From assembly GCF_047511655.1 (NCBI RefSeq), contig NC_133394.1:63644501-63708500 (forward strand): a stretch of 64,000 nt of DNA. The letters run 5' to 3'. Below are positions 12,410 to 22,984 of the stretch, in pieces. The position numbers and the translations under genes were made by a program. The notes beneath the pieces were generated by a model, which saw only the letters and a program-made list of their open reading frames with translations, was not told the DNA's origin and did no database searches. Position 1 is the stretch's first letter; the number at the start of each line of letters is the position of its first letter. The stretch is from Castor canadensis. Its lineage: Eukaryota; Chordata; Mammalia; Rodentia; Castoridae.

Positions 12410-12500
12410 GGGTTAGGGATGTAGCTCAGTGGTAAGTGTTTGCCTAATATGCACAAGGCCCTAAGTTCAATCCCAGAACCATCAAAAAGAAGAAAAGAGA
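12408..12500 (+). repeat. ID-type SINE
   Basis: Sense ID element: 'gggttagggatgtagctcag' (A-box region), 'ctaagttcaatcccagaacc' (B box), then an A/G-rich tail. It resembles the tRNA-Ala-derived rodent ID family. Confidence 0.75.
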
Positions 12501-12755
12501 GAGGGAGAGAGAAAATATAATTAGCACTGATCTCAGGTTGTTAATTTAAAAAAATACAGTGTGCTCAATCCTCATTTGAAGAAAGAAGCATACTGTGCAC
12601 ACACTGGAGGCTGAATCAGCCCTACTGAATGCCTTTCCACTTAGGGTAAAAATCAGGTGAACCCAGGACTGGCTTAGAATGTTCACTTAACTATGTGCTG
12701 TTATAAGGCTTGGGATTCTTTTCTACTTTAGGGGTATTATGACTTTGTGGTGGGA

Positions 12756-12768
12756 AAAGTGAGTTTGA
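12756..12768 (+). repeat. Target-site duplication, left copy
   Basis: AAAGTGAGTTTGA, identical to 15446-15458. It bounds the L1 insertion between them. Confidence 0.85.
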
Positions 12769-15445
12769 TAAATGTAATACATCATATTAACAGAAGCAAA
12801 GACAAAAACCATTTGATCATCTCAATAGATGTAGAGAAAGCCTTTGGTAAAAATCAATACCATTTCATGATAAAAGTTCCGATGAAACTAGGAATGAAAC
12901 ATAATAAAGGCTATATATGACAAACCTATAGCCAACATCATACTTAGTGGGGAAAAACTGAAACCATCTTCCCTAAAGTCAGGAACGAGACAAATGTGCC
13001 CACTCTCTCTACTCCTATTCAACATAGTTTAGAATTCCTAGCCAGAACAATAAGACAGGAAGAAGAAATAAAAAGAATGCAAATAGGAAAGGAAGAACTC
13101 AAACTATCCCTCTTTGCAGATGACATGATCTTCTACCTAAAAGACCTGAAAAACTCCACCAAAAAACTCCTAGACACCATAAACAGCTTCAGCAAAGTAG
13201 CAGGATACAAAGTCAACTTACAAAAATCAGTAGCCTTTCTATACACCAACAAAGAACAGTTTGAGAAAGAATATAGGAAAACAATTCCATTTACAATTGC
13301 TTCCAAAAAATCAAATACCTAGGAATAAACTTAACAAAAGATGTGAATGATGTCTATAAGAACTACAAACCACTGAAGAAAGAAATTGAAGAAAACTTCA
13401 GAATATGAAAAGATCTCCCATGCTCATGGATTGGTGAAGTCAACATAGTAAAAATGGCTATTTTACCAAAAGCAGTCTACACGTTTAATGCAATTCCCAT
13501 CAAAATCCCAATGACACTCATCACAAAGATAGAAAAATCAACCCCATAGGTTTCTGGAAGCACCAAAGACATCAAATAGCTAAGGCAATACTGAGCAAAA
13601 AGAGTAATGCTGGAGGTATCACACAATACCCATCTTCAAACTATACCACAGAGCCATAGCAATAAAAAAAAAACCATGGTACTGGCACAAAAACAGATAT
13701 GAAGACCAGTGGGACAGAATATAAATCCATGCAACTACACCCACCTAATTTTTGACAAAGTTGCCAAAAACAAAGGATAGAGAAAATACAGCCTCCAACA
13801 AATGTTGCTGGGAAAACTGGATATCTGCTTGCAGAAAACTGAAACTAGATCCATGTTTATCATCTTGTACAAGTATCAACTCAAAGTGGATTAAAGACCT
13901 TAATATAAGACCTGCAACCTTGAAGCTAGTACAGGAAAGAGCAGGGAATACATTGGAAGCAGTAGATACAAGCAAGGACTTCCTCAATAGAACTCAAGTG
14001 GCTCAGCAACTAAGAGAAAGGATGGACAAATGGTACTACATGAAATTACAAAGCTTCTGCACAACATAAATGGTTTCTAAATTGAAGAGGCCATCCACAG
14101 AATGGGAGAAAAATCTTTGCTATCTATACATCTACCAAGGGATTGATAACCAGAATATACAGGGAGCTCAAAAAAACTATACTCCCCAAAAAATCAATGA
14201 CCCAATGAAGTAATGGGCAAATGAATTGGACAGAGTCTTTTCAAAGGAAGACCAAATGGCTAAAAAACACATGAAGATATGCTCAACATCCCTGGCCATA
14301 AAGGCAATGCAGATCAAAACCACACTAAGATTCCACCTTATTCCTGTTAGAATAGCTACTATCAAGAACACAAACGACAACAAATGTTGGCGAGGATGCG
14401 GGGTGTGGGGAGAAAGGAACCCTCTTATGCTGCTGGTGGGTGTGTAAGCTAGTACAACCACTATGGAACACAATATGGATGCTTCTTAAAAATCTAAAAA
14501 AAGACCTGCCATAAGATCCAGCAGCACCATTTCTAGGGATACACCTGAAGGATTGTGAGTCAGTTTACAACAAAAGCACTGTACACCCGTGTTTAGTGCA
14601 GCGCTATTCACAATAGCTAAGCTATGGAAACAGCCAAGATGCCCCACTACTGAAGAATGATTAAGAAAATGTGGTGTTTATGTGCAATGGAATTTTACTC
14701 AGCCATAAAGAAGAATGAAATTTTGTTATTTGCAGGTAAATGGATGGAACTGGAAAACATCATCTAACATGAAGTTAGCGAGACTCAGAAGGCCAAAAGC
14801 TGCAGGTTCTCTCTAATATGTGTAATATAGACCTAACACAAATGCAGCAATATTGTGAAACACTGGCCACACTAAGGGGAGATCATGCATGGGAAGGTAT
14901 GGAAACTAAGAACTTGAACAGGGTTCAAGGATACTATACAAGAATGACTATAAAAATAATCTGACTGAAACTACCATGAGAAAGGGATTAAGGTAGAATG
15001 AAGAAAATAAAAGGAGATAAACCATTTGGGGTTATAATACATATATATGTGAAAATATCACAAGGAAACTCCCTGTGTAGCTACCTTTATCTCAAATAAG
15101 CTAAAATGTCATGTTTTTTTTTTTATCTTTTTTCTTCTATAAAATCAGAAAACAGGAGGGTGGAACAAGTCCTGCTGGGGGGAAGGAGGGGCTGGCACCA
15201 GTGGAAGTGGGGAGGTGTTTGGAAACGGGGGTAGGAGGGTGAATATGGTGCAAAAAATATGTAGATAAGTATGTAAATGCAAAAATGATACCTGCTGAAA
15301 CTACTCCAGGAATGGGGAGTGGGGGGTTGGGGCTGAAGGAGAATGGTAGAGGAGGTGAATTCATGTATGATATATTTGGTACATTGTTAAGAACTTGTGC
15401 AAATGCCATAGTGTACCCCCACACATCAAAATAATAAAATAAAAT
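12769..15445 (+). mobile_element. 5'-truncated L1 (ORF2 C-terminal half and 3'UTR)
   Basis: The element enters ORF2 just upstream of the reverse-transcriptase palm: remnants of the DVEKAF-like motif near 12825-12846, then a 108-codon frame (12996-13322) with [12 protein letters not shown], the RT catalytic FADD box. Further pieces follow to the C-terminal region near 14750, then a 3'UTR and an A-rich end (AATAAAATAAAATAAA) at about 15428-15447. ORF2 is broken by many stops and frameshifts. A 13-bp perfect direct repeat flanks it, so the limits are firm: a dead insertion of about 2.68 kb, truncated at the 5' end. Confidence 0.9.
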
Positions 15446-15458
15446 AAAGTGAGTTTGA
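15446..15458 (+). repeat. Target-site duplication, right copy
   Basis: AAAGTGAGTTTGA, matching 12756-12768 exactly and following the A-rich L1 tail. Confidence 0.85.
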
Positions 15459-15594
15459 AGGCACAGGGGAGATGAAGGTTGGGGCACAGTCTATAACAGC
15501 CCCCAGGATGATCCTGATGTATCAGTTACTTGTCAATAGCTGCAGTTGGCGTGAGTTCACCCACATCTGACCCAATCAGTTTGCTAAGACAGTT

Positions 15595-15832
15595 GTGTAC
15601 TGCTTGATGACATTTTTGTCCACATAAGAGATGGAGGTCCCTTAAGATTATAATGGAACTGAAAAATCCCTCTCACCTAGTAATTTCATTTTGCCTTTCT
15701 CATGTTAATCTGCTGAGATGCACAAATACTATCATGTTACAGTTGCTTACAGTATTCAGAACAGTAACATGCTGTGTAGGTTTATAGAGCAATAGGCCAT
15801 ACCATAAATATTAGGTGTGTTCTAGGCAGCCA
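15595..15832. repeat. Ancient mammalian interspersed repeat, family not named
   Basis: The text 'cccttaagattataatggaa', 'cttacagtattcagaacagt' and 'gagcaataggccatacc' recalls a common mammalian repeat of several hundred bases. I do not assign its class. Confidence 0.4.
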
Positions 15833-15834
15833 TT

Positions 15835-16340
15835 CTTCCTTCCTTATTGTCACTTTGCTCATTCTCTCTTTTCACAAAAGAGCTGGAAAGAGAGGTCCCC
15901 AAAAGGAAGAAACCAATTTTTCCCCACACACAAATGTACTTCACACATTACCACCTCTGGTGAACTAGGAAATGGGCTGATTGTCATGGGCAAAACCTTA
16001 AAGAATCTTTTGATCATTGTTTTTAACAAAATAATTGTTTAGGCCTAGGAAGCAAGTCATTTACTCTGTGAATTATGATATCTGTGCCGTTCTTAGTTGC
16101 TATCATTTGCTTTTAGCTTTCTACTTTCAGCCTCCCACAAATCCCATTTCTTGGTATGTGAAAGAGACAATGCTTCCTGTGCTGTCATCACCTGATGAGT
16201 AAAGAGTTATGTCCAGGACTTAGGTTCCTGCAGTGAGAAGGTCCTGTGGGAGGTGACTCCTTCTGTCAGCCTCCCCAGTAGCTAGGATTGTAGGTTTGAG
16301 CCATGGTGCCTGGGTTATATGCACTGTCTTTAAAATGAAC
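15835..16340. other. Intronic DNA, no feature seen
   Basis: A 75-codon frame at 15815-16042 shows no family features. A patch at 16260-16315 ('gcctccccagtagctaggat') resembles part of an antisense B1-type SINE. Confidence 0.35.
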
Positions 16341-16344
16341 CAGT

Positions 16345-16492
16345 GTAGCTGGTAGCTGGAGGCTCACATCCGTGATGCTAGCTTCTCAGGAGGCAAAGAT
16401 CAGGAATATTGTGGTTCGAAGCCAGCCCTGGGCAAATAGTTTTCCAGACCCTATCTTGAAAATACCCAACACACACGCGTGCACACGCGCAC

Positions 16493-16529
<37 letters not shown>

Positions 16530-16625
16530 CACACACACAAAAGAATTGGCTAGTGGAGTGGCTCAAGAGCTCCTGCCTAGCAAGCATGAGGCCCTGAGTT
16601 CAAATCCTAGTACTGTAAAATGGAC
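16345..16625 (+). repeat. Full dimeric B1/ID SINE with a (CA)n linker
   Basis: The best example here of the local SINE. The left B1-like unit has 'ggaggctcacatccgtgatg', 'gcttctcaggaggcaaagat' and 'gttcgaagccagccctgggc'. The linker has become a CA microsatellite (16469-16540). The right tRNA-like unit has 'ctagtggagtggctcaagag' and 'tgaggccctgagttcaaatc'. The tRNA-like half with this head is what suggests a beaver/kangaroo-rat lineage. Confidence 0.75.
16469..16540 (+). repeat. (CA)n microsatellite, interrupted
   Basis: CA repeat with CGCG, AA and TA interruptions, lying within the SINE linker. Confidence 0.9.
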
Positions 16626-18337
16626 CACTGTTTACTTACTCCCACCAGTTCCAACATCTTTATGTTTTTCACCATAGGATTTTTCCAGGAGGAGAAGGCT
16701 CCATTTTGGAATAAAAGGTTTTATTCTTGTTCTTCTTATTGTTCCTTTTTTGCATCTTATGTTTTTCTTAAGTACACATATGTGTTTTTCTTGGCCTTTG
16801 TTTTCAGAAAGCATGGAAGCTATCTTATTATGAAAAGTACAGGTCTAAAAGCTGGAAAAGGCTTTGCAGCTTGCAAATATTTTGGATTAATAATCAATGA
16901 GTGTTAATAGGTAGAATGATGATTCAAGTGAAGAGGTTGAACTTCAATTTGCCAAATTCCTTCTGTCTCCCCACTGGGAAGATGGAGATTGAGTTCTTAA
17001 TAAAGACAAATCTGAAAGCCTAAGATTTGTTCAGACTTTAGGTTCTATTAGAGCAGCAAATAAGGTTAATTTACTATATTAAAATTAATTATTTTTCTTT
17101 AATGGGAGTTGGTAAAAAGTAGTGAAAGAGTAAGGGAGGTCAGGGCCTATGAAGTGTATGGTGCTTGTAAATGTTCATTGCTGATTTCATCAATGAATAT
17201 TTCATCCTACAAACAGTCAATGGTGGGTGGGCAAGCCTTAAAGAATGCTTATTTGAGGCATTCTCCTTTGAGGGCCAGCCAATGTAATAAATTTGTATGT
17301 TGGGTGTCAGTGTACATACCCACATGTGCTTTCTCTACCCTGAAAATCAGAAAAGAATACAATATCCTATGAGACACAAAGAGAACGAGAACGATAGCAT
17401 AGTTGTAGTTATTAGTCTTTTGACTGACCACAGGCTCTGAACTATCATCCAGCAAACATAAACTTCAAGTAAGTCCATCTGATTGCTTATATCATCTTCT
17501 GGTGACTATTGTTTTTATATACAAGAATTGCACAATAATTGCACAGCTACGGTGCTGTGAAGATACATTCTTATTTTGGATAGCTCCCAAATGTTCACTG
17601 TTTGCTTGATGAAAGCTGTAGAGGGAGACAATTATAGAGATTACCATATTAATCATATAATTTTGGAATCTTTTTAACATTTAATATCAATTTGTACACA
17701 TCAGAGTTTATCTATAAAAATATGTGGAATAGAAGAGCCAAAAGAGGATCCCATCTGCATGTTATTATTTTATTAATCAGTGTCGCAGTCTTGCCAGCAC
17801 AATTCTATATAAAAGATATTTTTAAATGCTAATGGGTCTTCTCTATATATTACTGTTCTTGGATGTAATAATAATCCATTTGAAAAGGGTAATCCAAAAT
17901 ATTGGAGTAGGAAAAAGTCTTCAACCATGCTGACTTCTCTTTTTACACGTTAGAAGACACAGCCTTAGAGGGACTTACAGCTCAGTGTGATTGTTAGCTG
18001 AGTCCAGACCAGCATTCAAGCCTCACTGGTCCTGGTGACACACTTCTTGCACAAAACCACACAGACTCCCCTTTTACACCAATAACTTCATCATTTTCTT
18101 CCAGATCAGTCTTATATAGTGAAAGCTCATACAAATATCTATTCAAGATTGATCACAAAGTTACTATTTAATCAATCCAATTCTAATCTCATGTTTTTAT
18201 TCCCTTGAAATTTATATAATCTAGTGCTTTTTCCATTCCTTCCTTCCCATCCATCTTTATTGATTTCTCCCATCTTTAAAAATCCAAATACTCTGGTCAA
18301 AAAATTTTGCTTACACTTGATAAATCTGTATTTCCAG
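16626..18337. other. Intronic DNA upstream of the SRCR1 exon
   Basis: AT-rich intron with scattered short frames (for example 16620-16907 and 17109-17372) that carry no domain signature. The first half of SRCR1 should lie somewhere between exon 1 and this point, but I found no match to its expected SRCR motifs. Confidence 0.45.
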
Positions 18338-18515
18338 AAGAAAAGGAATAGTAAAATAAGCCCTGTTTTCTGGATGGGCCCTTATTCCCATTTATTGGAG
18401 CAATATCTGTTGCCAAGGAGATGAAGAAAATATATTGCTTTGTGAAAAAGACATCTGGCAGGGCAGGTGTGTCCTCAGGAGATGGCAGCTGCTGTCATGT
18501 GTAGCTTTTTCCATG
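18338..18515 (+). pseudogene. PRSS12: PRSS12 exon for second half of SRCR domain 1, broken
   Basis: The acceptor is intact (pyrimidine-rich tract then CAG at 18335-18337). The exon begins in phase 2 and matches neurotrypsin SRCR1 over most of its length: LIPIYWSN, then GDEENILLCEKDIWQG, and after a shift of frame the region corresponding to VCPQKMAAAVTC. Damage: TAA at 18357-18359 where the family has a codon for Gln (CAA to TAA is one change); one base missing in 18462-18467, after the codon for Gly of IWQG, shifting the frame; and the donor at 18516-18517 reads GA, not GT. Adding the missing base gives 179 nt, the length needed to join a phase-2 start to a phase-1 end, which supports the boundaries. 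Arg-to-Cys change at 18408-18410 and the swapped Leu-Gly near 18375 are further drift. Confidence 0.88.
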
Positions 18516-18654
18516 GATCAAAAAATTCTTTTGTTTTAGTTTCATGATTCCAAATGATAAAAGTGCTCTAGTTAAATCATTCCCTTAATGAGTTTAAGTG
18601 CAGAAATAAATTTAAATCATCATATTTCATCATTCAATGACATAATCTTCAGGA

Positions 18655-18740
18655 CAGGAGGTGCAGTTCAGTGGTAGTGCACTTGCCTATCATGTGTGAG
18701 ACCCTGGGTTCAATAACCAGTATGGAAAAAAAGAAGAAAG
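18655..18740 (+). repeat. ID-type SINE
   Basis: Sense tRNA-like unit: 'aggtgcagttcagtggtagt', 'gcacttgcctatcatgtgtg', 'accctgggttcaataaccag', then an A-rich tail. Confidence 0.7.
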
Positions 18741-20160
18741 ACAGTCTTCAACATGAGTGCATCTAACTCTTTGAATTTTATTTGGTTTTCAAATAGTAAG
18801 TTTTGTTACAGAAATATTTCATACTGGATAAGTAACACTTGTTTTGGAAATGGGAAATCATGATGGAAACAAAATGGGAAATCATTATCTTGAAGCCAAA
18901 TACAAAATACAACTTTATGTAAAAGTATGATCATGTATCAGTGTTCTTTGATTGTAACATTCCCTAAAAATGGATTGTTAGCTTCTTATAGACTCCTTAC
19001 TAGGTGTGTGGTAATTAACAGTATGGTTTAAGTACAAAATATTTATTTATATGTTCATATAAACATATTCAGAGGAATGAACAGCTATTCTTTAAGTTGG
19101 TACATGGGTTTTTCTGGGGAGCACAGTTATTGTTATAGACCACAGTCTGAGGTTATCACATCTTACAGTGCTGCATTTTGTATTTTCCATGGAGACAGCA
19201 GCATGACCAGATGTCCCAGGACTTGACATGCTAGTGGGCAGCTCGGGAAGTGGTTTTTGTTTGAGCACAGTTATCTGGAAGGTGGGAGTGGGGTGGCATA
19301 AGAAAAGCTCCCACCACAAGACAAACAGAGACCAAGTAAGAATTTGTCTTAGGGCACAGTGACAGATCTTTAATACACTTTTTTAATTTGGGAATTACAT
19401 TTAGTGTCTTGTCATCTGGTAATTGTAGCTTTCCCAGTACTTAGGAGGTAGATCGTGTACAAGGGTTGGACATAGGAACTAGCAGCAATGTAAATGAAAA
19501 CGTGGAGAGTTTTATTTATCTATAAAGTAAAATATGAGTCAATTCCTTTACTAAATTTCCTTTCAAACGTTTTTTGTGTGTTTGTTAAGAAAATGAGGAT
19601 ACTATCTCAGTTTTATCCTTGTGGTTTTCTATGTTTTCTACATTTTAACAACCAGGAAAAAAAACATGTTTTAAAATAAAGTATGACATAATTGTAAAAT
19701 GAAAGGTAATATGTCAAAAAGGCTTTAAGTTCTAGGTGATTTGAAATTTCCTCTCAAAAAAATTTTTTTATTATCTCCAAGATTACCATGGCAAAGAGAG
19801 TATATTGATTAAGAAAAAATACATTTTCTATCATTTTTCTGTATATTCCAAATTTTAAAGGAAAAATACACATCATACATAAACATCATAACGAGAATTG
19901 TGTGTCATCATTCAGTCATATATATCAAGTCCGTTTTTATCCTTTTACAAATTGTAAGCATGAGTTATATAAGTAAACTATAGTATAAATATCAGTATGT
20001 AAGTATATGCAAATATTTATCCATTTGAATTTCTGCTGTCATACTTAAATATGATATTTAAATTTAACTATGAATATCCAGATGTCACTTACTGACAACC
20101 ACTCACACTGTGGAGAATTAGAAGCATATTTCATATGGGTAAATGATTAGCAAAATATGC
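18741..20160. other. PRSS12 intron, no feature seen
   Basis: AT-rich intron. A 75-codon minus frame at 19092-19319 lacks recognisable features. Confidence 0.45.
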
Positions 20161-20169
20161 ACGACCCAA

Positions 20170-20770
20170 CCTGTTCATTTTTACCATATTACATCCTTTA
20201 GTCCAGCAAAATCAGGCTACCTTATTGTTTCCCAAACATGTTCAACTTTTGCTTCTTTTTTTTTTTTTTTTTGGCAGCACTGGGGTTTGAGCTCAGGGGC
20301 TCATGTTTTCTATGCAGGCTTTCTACTGTTTGAACCACTCCACCGACCCTTTTTTGTGTTGGGTATTTTTGAGATAGGGTCTTGCAAACTATTTGTCTGG
20401 GCAGAGATCCTTCTGATCTCTGCCTCCCAAATAGCTAGGATTATAGGCGTGGGACACCAGTACCCAGATTGCTTCTATTCTTTTGTTCAAACTATTCATT
20501 TTGCTGGAACACACTTCCTCTTCTCTGACTTCCAAAATCCCTCTGTCCATCTTTTTCCAAGGGATTCCCTAATGACCTCCAACTAATATAAGCTCCTTTG
20601 TTTCTAAACTACAGCAGTTTTTTTTGTTTTGTTTTGTTTTGATAGTCTCCTATCTTTACTCATTTAATCCACATCCTTAGGCAATAAAATTCTTGAGGAC
20701 AGGCTCTGTTTAGTACACCTAGAGTGACCTAGGGGTGTTCATTGCAACACCTTATATCTGAAGATGGTTA
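20170..20770 (+). mobile_element. LINE2 3' region, split by a SINE
   Basis: After removing the SINE at 20256-20470, the text follows the L2 C-terminus and 3'UTR in sense: 'cattttgctggaacacactt' (the L2 ...W N ... P region), 'tccaaaatccctctgtccat', 'gattccctaatgacctcc', and later 'aaattcttgaggacaggctc', the L2 'cttgagggcaggg' motif. Old and diverged. Confidence 0.5.
20256..20470 (-). repeat. Dimeric B1/ID-type SINE
   Basis: A T run at 20256-20272 (complement of the poly(A) tail), the tRNA-like unit ('ggggtttgagctcagggg', 'ctactgtttgaaccactc'), then the B1-like unit ('gagatagggtcttgcaaact' to 'ctcccaaatagctaggat'). Confidence 0.7.
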
Positions 20771-20867
20771 ACATCTGTTTGTTAACCTGAATGCATAGAC
20801 CTTGTGTATTATTTTTCCTTGTTTGAGGTATCCTTGTAGGTTTTTAGCATCACTTGCTAAATCAGCT

Positions 20868-21125
20868 AGTCAACAAATACTTATTACATGCCTTCTGTAT
20901 ACTAGGTGCCTGAAATACAAAAGTAAGAAGGATAGGCAGTATTTTTGTCTATTCTAGCCAAGAGGGATAATTTCATGCAAATAATGAGTGACAGTTTTAG
21001 ATAAAGTAAATACTGTGAGGAAGACAGAATTAGGCAATATGGTGGGAAGTGCCTTAGGAAGTTCAGATTTAGCTAAGGCAATCAGGTCAGGCCTACTGAG
21101 AAGAGACCTTTCAGAGTTAAGCACC
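20868..21125 (-). mobile_element. LINE2 3' end fragment
   Basis: Antisense L2 tail: 'caacaaatacttattacatg', 'ctgtatactaggtgcctg', then weaker matches through 'gcctactgagaagagacctt'. Confidence 0.5.
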
Positions 21126-21560
21126 ACATGCGGAGAAGGCAACTGTGTCAGCATCTGTGGGACTTTATTTCAAGCAGAAGCACAGCAAGAACAGGACTCT
21201 GAGGTGAGAACCAATGTGAAGAATTGTGGGGACAGAAGGCTGAGGATGTTGTAGTCCAGCATGGAGGCAGAGAAGTTTGGGGACTGACAAGGGCTGAATC
21301 AGGCTACTGCAGACTATGGGAGTGTAGCCATCACTGGTGGTTCTTTAACAGAGGAAATGAATTTGAACTGATTCATGCCCAAAAGAATTTTCAATATTGT
21401 ATTTTGGAAATCCAGGCCATAATATCCACCAACTTGCTGTAATGACTTCAATGGTAATTTTGACTTGGTTTCTACAAATATAAAAATAATTCTGTACTTC
21501 TGTACTGTAAATAGCTAGGTTATAGACACAAGTACCATTCTTAATAATTACATATTTGGT
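21126..21560. other. PRSS12 intron, no feature seen
   Basis: Moderately GC-rich intron with small overlapping frames (20988-21254 and 21224-21442) that show no recognisable domain. Confidence 0.4.
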
Positions 21561-21562
21561 TC

Positions 21563-21772
21563 CTGGGCACTGATGGCTCATGCCTATAATCCTAGCAACT
21601 TGGGAGACTAGATTGGAAGGATCTTGGGTGGAGGCCAACTTGGACAAATAGTTCTTGAGACCCCATTTCCAAAATAACCAGAGAAAAATGGACTGGAGGT
21701 GTGGCTTATGTGGTAGAGCACCTGTGTTATACGTGCAAAGCCTTGAATTTAAAACCCAGTCCTACCAAATAG
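21563..21772 (+). repeat. Dimeric B1/ID-type SINE
   Basis: Sense copy: 'gggcactgatggctcatgcc', 'taatcctagcaacttgggag', linker, 'ctggaggtgtggcttatgtg', then a B-box region 'agccttgaatttaaaaccca'. Diverged. Confidence 0.65.
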
Positions 21773-22102
21773 GTATATAAATAAATAATATGTTGGTAAT
21801 GCCCAAGTTGCTTTAAATAAAATAAAAAATCAATGCCTGTACTACACCACTGTAAAACATTAATCATGTTTCCAGTAATCTGCAGTTTTTTGTGAATCTT
21901 TTCTAGTTTCTGAGGTTGTTGTAGAAAAGTGAATTTAGCCTATTTCCTCTGAAGGGCTTTTTGTATGAAAATAATTTGATTTGCAGTACCGTAATATATA
22001 TTAGATATACATGTGTATGTTCATACCACTTGTTTGGCTTAATAAATATTAGGGGTTGATGCAAAACCAGGTTTAACCTGTTTTAAATTTCCCACTGCAC
22101 AG

Positions 22103-22253
22103 GTCCAGCATTGCCTGTCATTCGCCTTGCTGATGGGAGCAGCTGGTGTGAAGGTCGAGTGGAGCTGTACCATGCTGGCCAGTGGGGGACCATCTGTGAC
22201 GACCAATGGGATGATGCAGATGCAGAAGTGATCTGAAGGCAGCTGGGCCTCGG
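22103..22253 (+). pseudogene. PRSS12: PRSS12 exon for first half of SRCR domain 2, with TGA for a Cys
   Basis: The acceptor (CCCACTGCACAG, ending 22102) and donor (CGG|GTTTGT at 22254) are both intact. The exon enters in phase 1 and leaves in phase 2. Its product matches SRCR2 of neurotrypsin closely: [29 protein letters not shown] and DDADAEVI. The next codon should be the conserved SRCR cysteine before RQLGL, but 22234-22236 reads TGA; RQLGL follows in frame. A TGC or TGT needs one change to become TGA. An extra Cys (TGT at 22147-22149) replaces the usual His of the SSVHEG motif, which is unusual for a disulphide-rich domain. The exon is less damaged than the SRCR1 one. Confidence 0.92.
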
Positions 22254-22984
22254 GTTTGTTTTTACTGCTCTTATTTTGTTTAAGTTTTGAATCTATTTTT
22301 TTCCATACCCAAAGGCAGGTGCTGTTTGTTTAAGTTGCACATTTCCTTGAACATGTAGAAAAAAACTACCTTTTGATCTTTGTACTGTAGGCTGCAGGCT
22401 ACCAGAAGAGAACTATGTAAGTTTACCCCACCTGTGTCTGAAGAAGAGTGATTTTATGTCACTAAGAAGCTTTTACTACTTTTTATATTGTTCCCAGGTA
22501 ATGATCAGCACTGTGAATCACATCAACTTAATCTGTTAGCTTATAACTGAAGCTTAACTCCTGTTCCCCAAATAATGCCTCAACTTTTGAACTTGCTTCC
22601 TTATTTGTTAGGTGCATGCTTAAAACAGAGGATGTTTTACTAATGTATGCAGCAAGTAATTTCCATGTAGGGAGTGGAAATGAAAGCTATGCAACAAAGA
22701 GAGCAGTGTGAAAATCAGCATCCCATGTGGTCTCAGTAGTGACTATTGGACTGCTGTTATAACTTCATATTTCCTAATCCCTTCCTTTTGTGATGCTGAA
22801 CACTGGCATAGCAAGAGTAAAAGTTAATCTAAAATTATATTAAGGGTCTTTTAAAAGCTACTATTTTAACGTCAAATTTAAAAAATACTTCATTTAGTCT
22901 TTTGTGGGAGGCCCCTTGCAATGAGAGCTTCCTTATGCACATATCATTTTGTCCAAATAACCTTTTTCCTGACCCCTGAGTGTT
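22254..22984. other. PRSS12 intron after the SRCR2 first-half exon
   Basis: No second-half SRCR2 exon was recognised here or further on. AT-rich and apparently unique. Confidence 0.45.

Larger units (their letters stand above)
1307..22253 (+). pseudogene. PRSS12: PRSS12 (neurotrypsin) locus, 5' part, probably a unitary pseudogene
   Basis: Neurotrypsin is a secreted multidomain serine protease of neurons: signal peptide, proline-rich stretch, kringle, several SRCR domains, then a trypsin-like domain. It cleaves agrin at synapses. Three exons are recognisable here in the expected order, strand and intron phase: exon 1 (1307-1790), the second half of SRCR1 (18338-18515) and the first half of SRCR2 (22103-22253). 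Introns are retained, so this is not a retrocopy. Disabling marks: exon 1 donor AT for GT; TAA at 18357-18359; a 1-bp deletion near 18462-18467; exon donor GA for GT at 18516-18517; TGA at 22234-22236 in place of a conserved Cys codon. The first-half SRCR1 exon was not found between 1790 and 18338, and no SRCR2 second half, later SRCR or protease exon was found up to 64000. Alternatives are a decayed segmental duplicate with an intact copy elsewhere, or sequencing error; five separate lesions make error unlikely. Confidence 0.85.

Noticed and set aside
22234-22236. TGA read as selenocysteine
   Set aside because: PRSS12 is not a selenoprotein family, no SECIS-type context is known for it, and other lesions break the gene.
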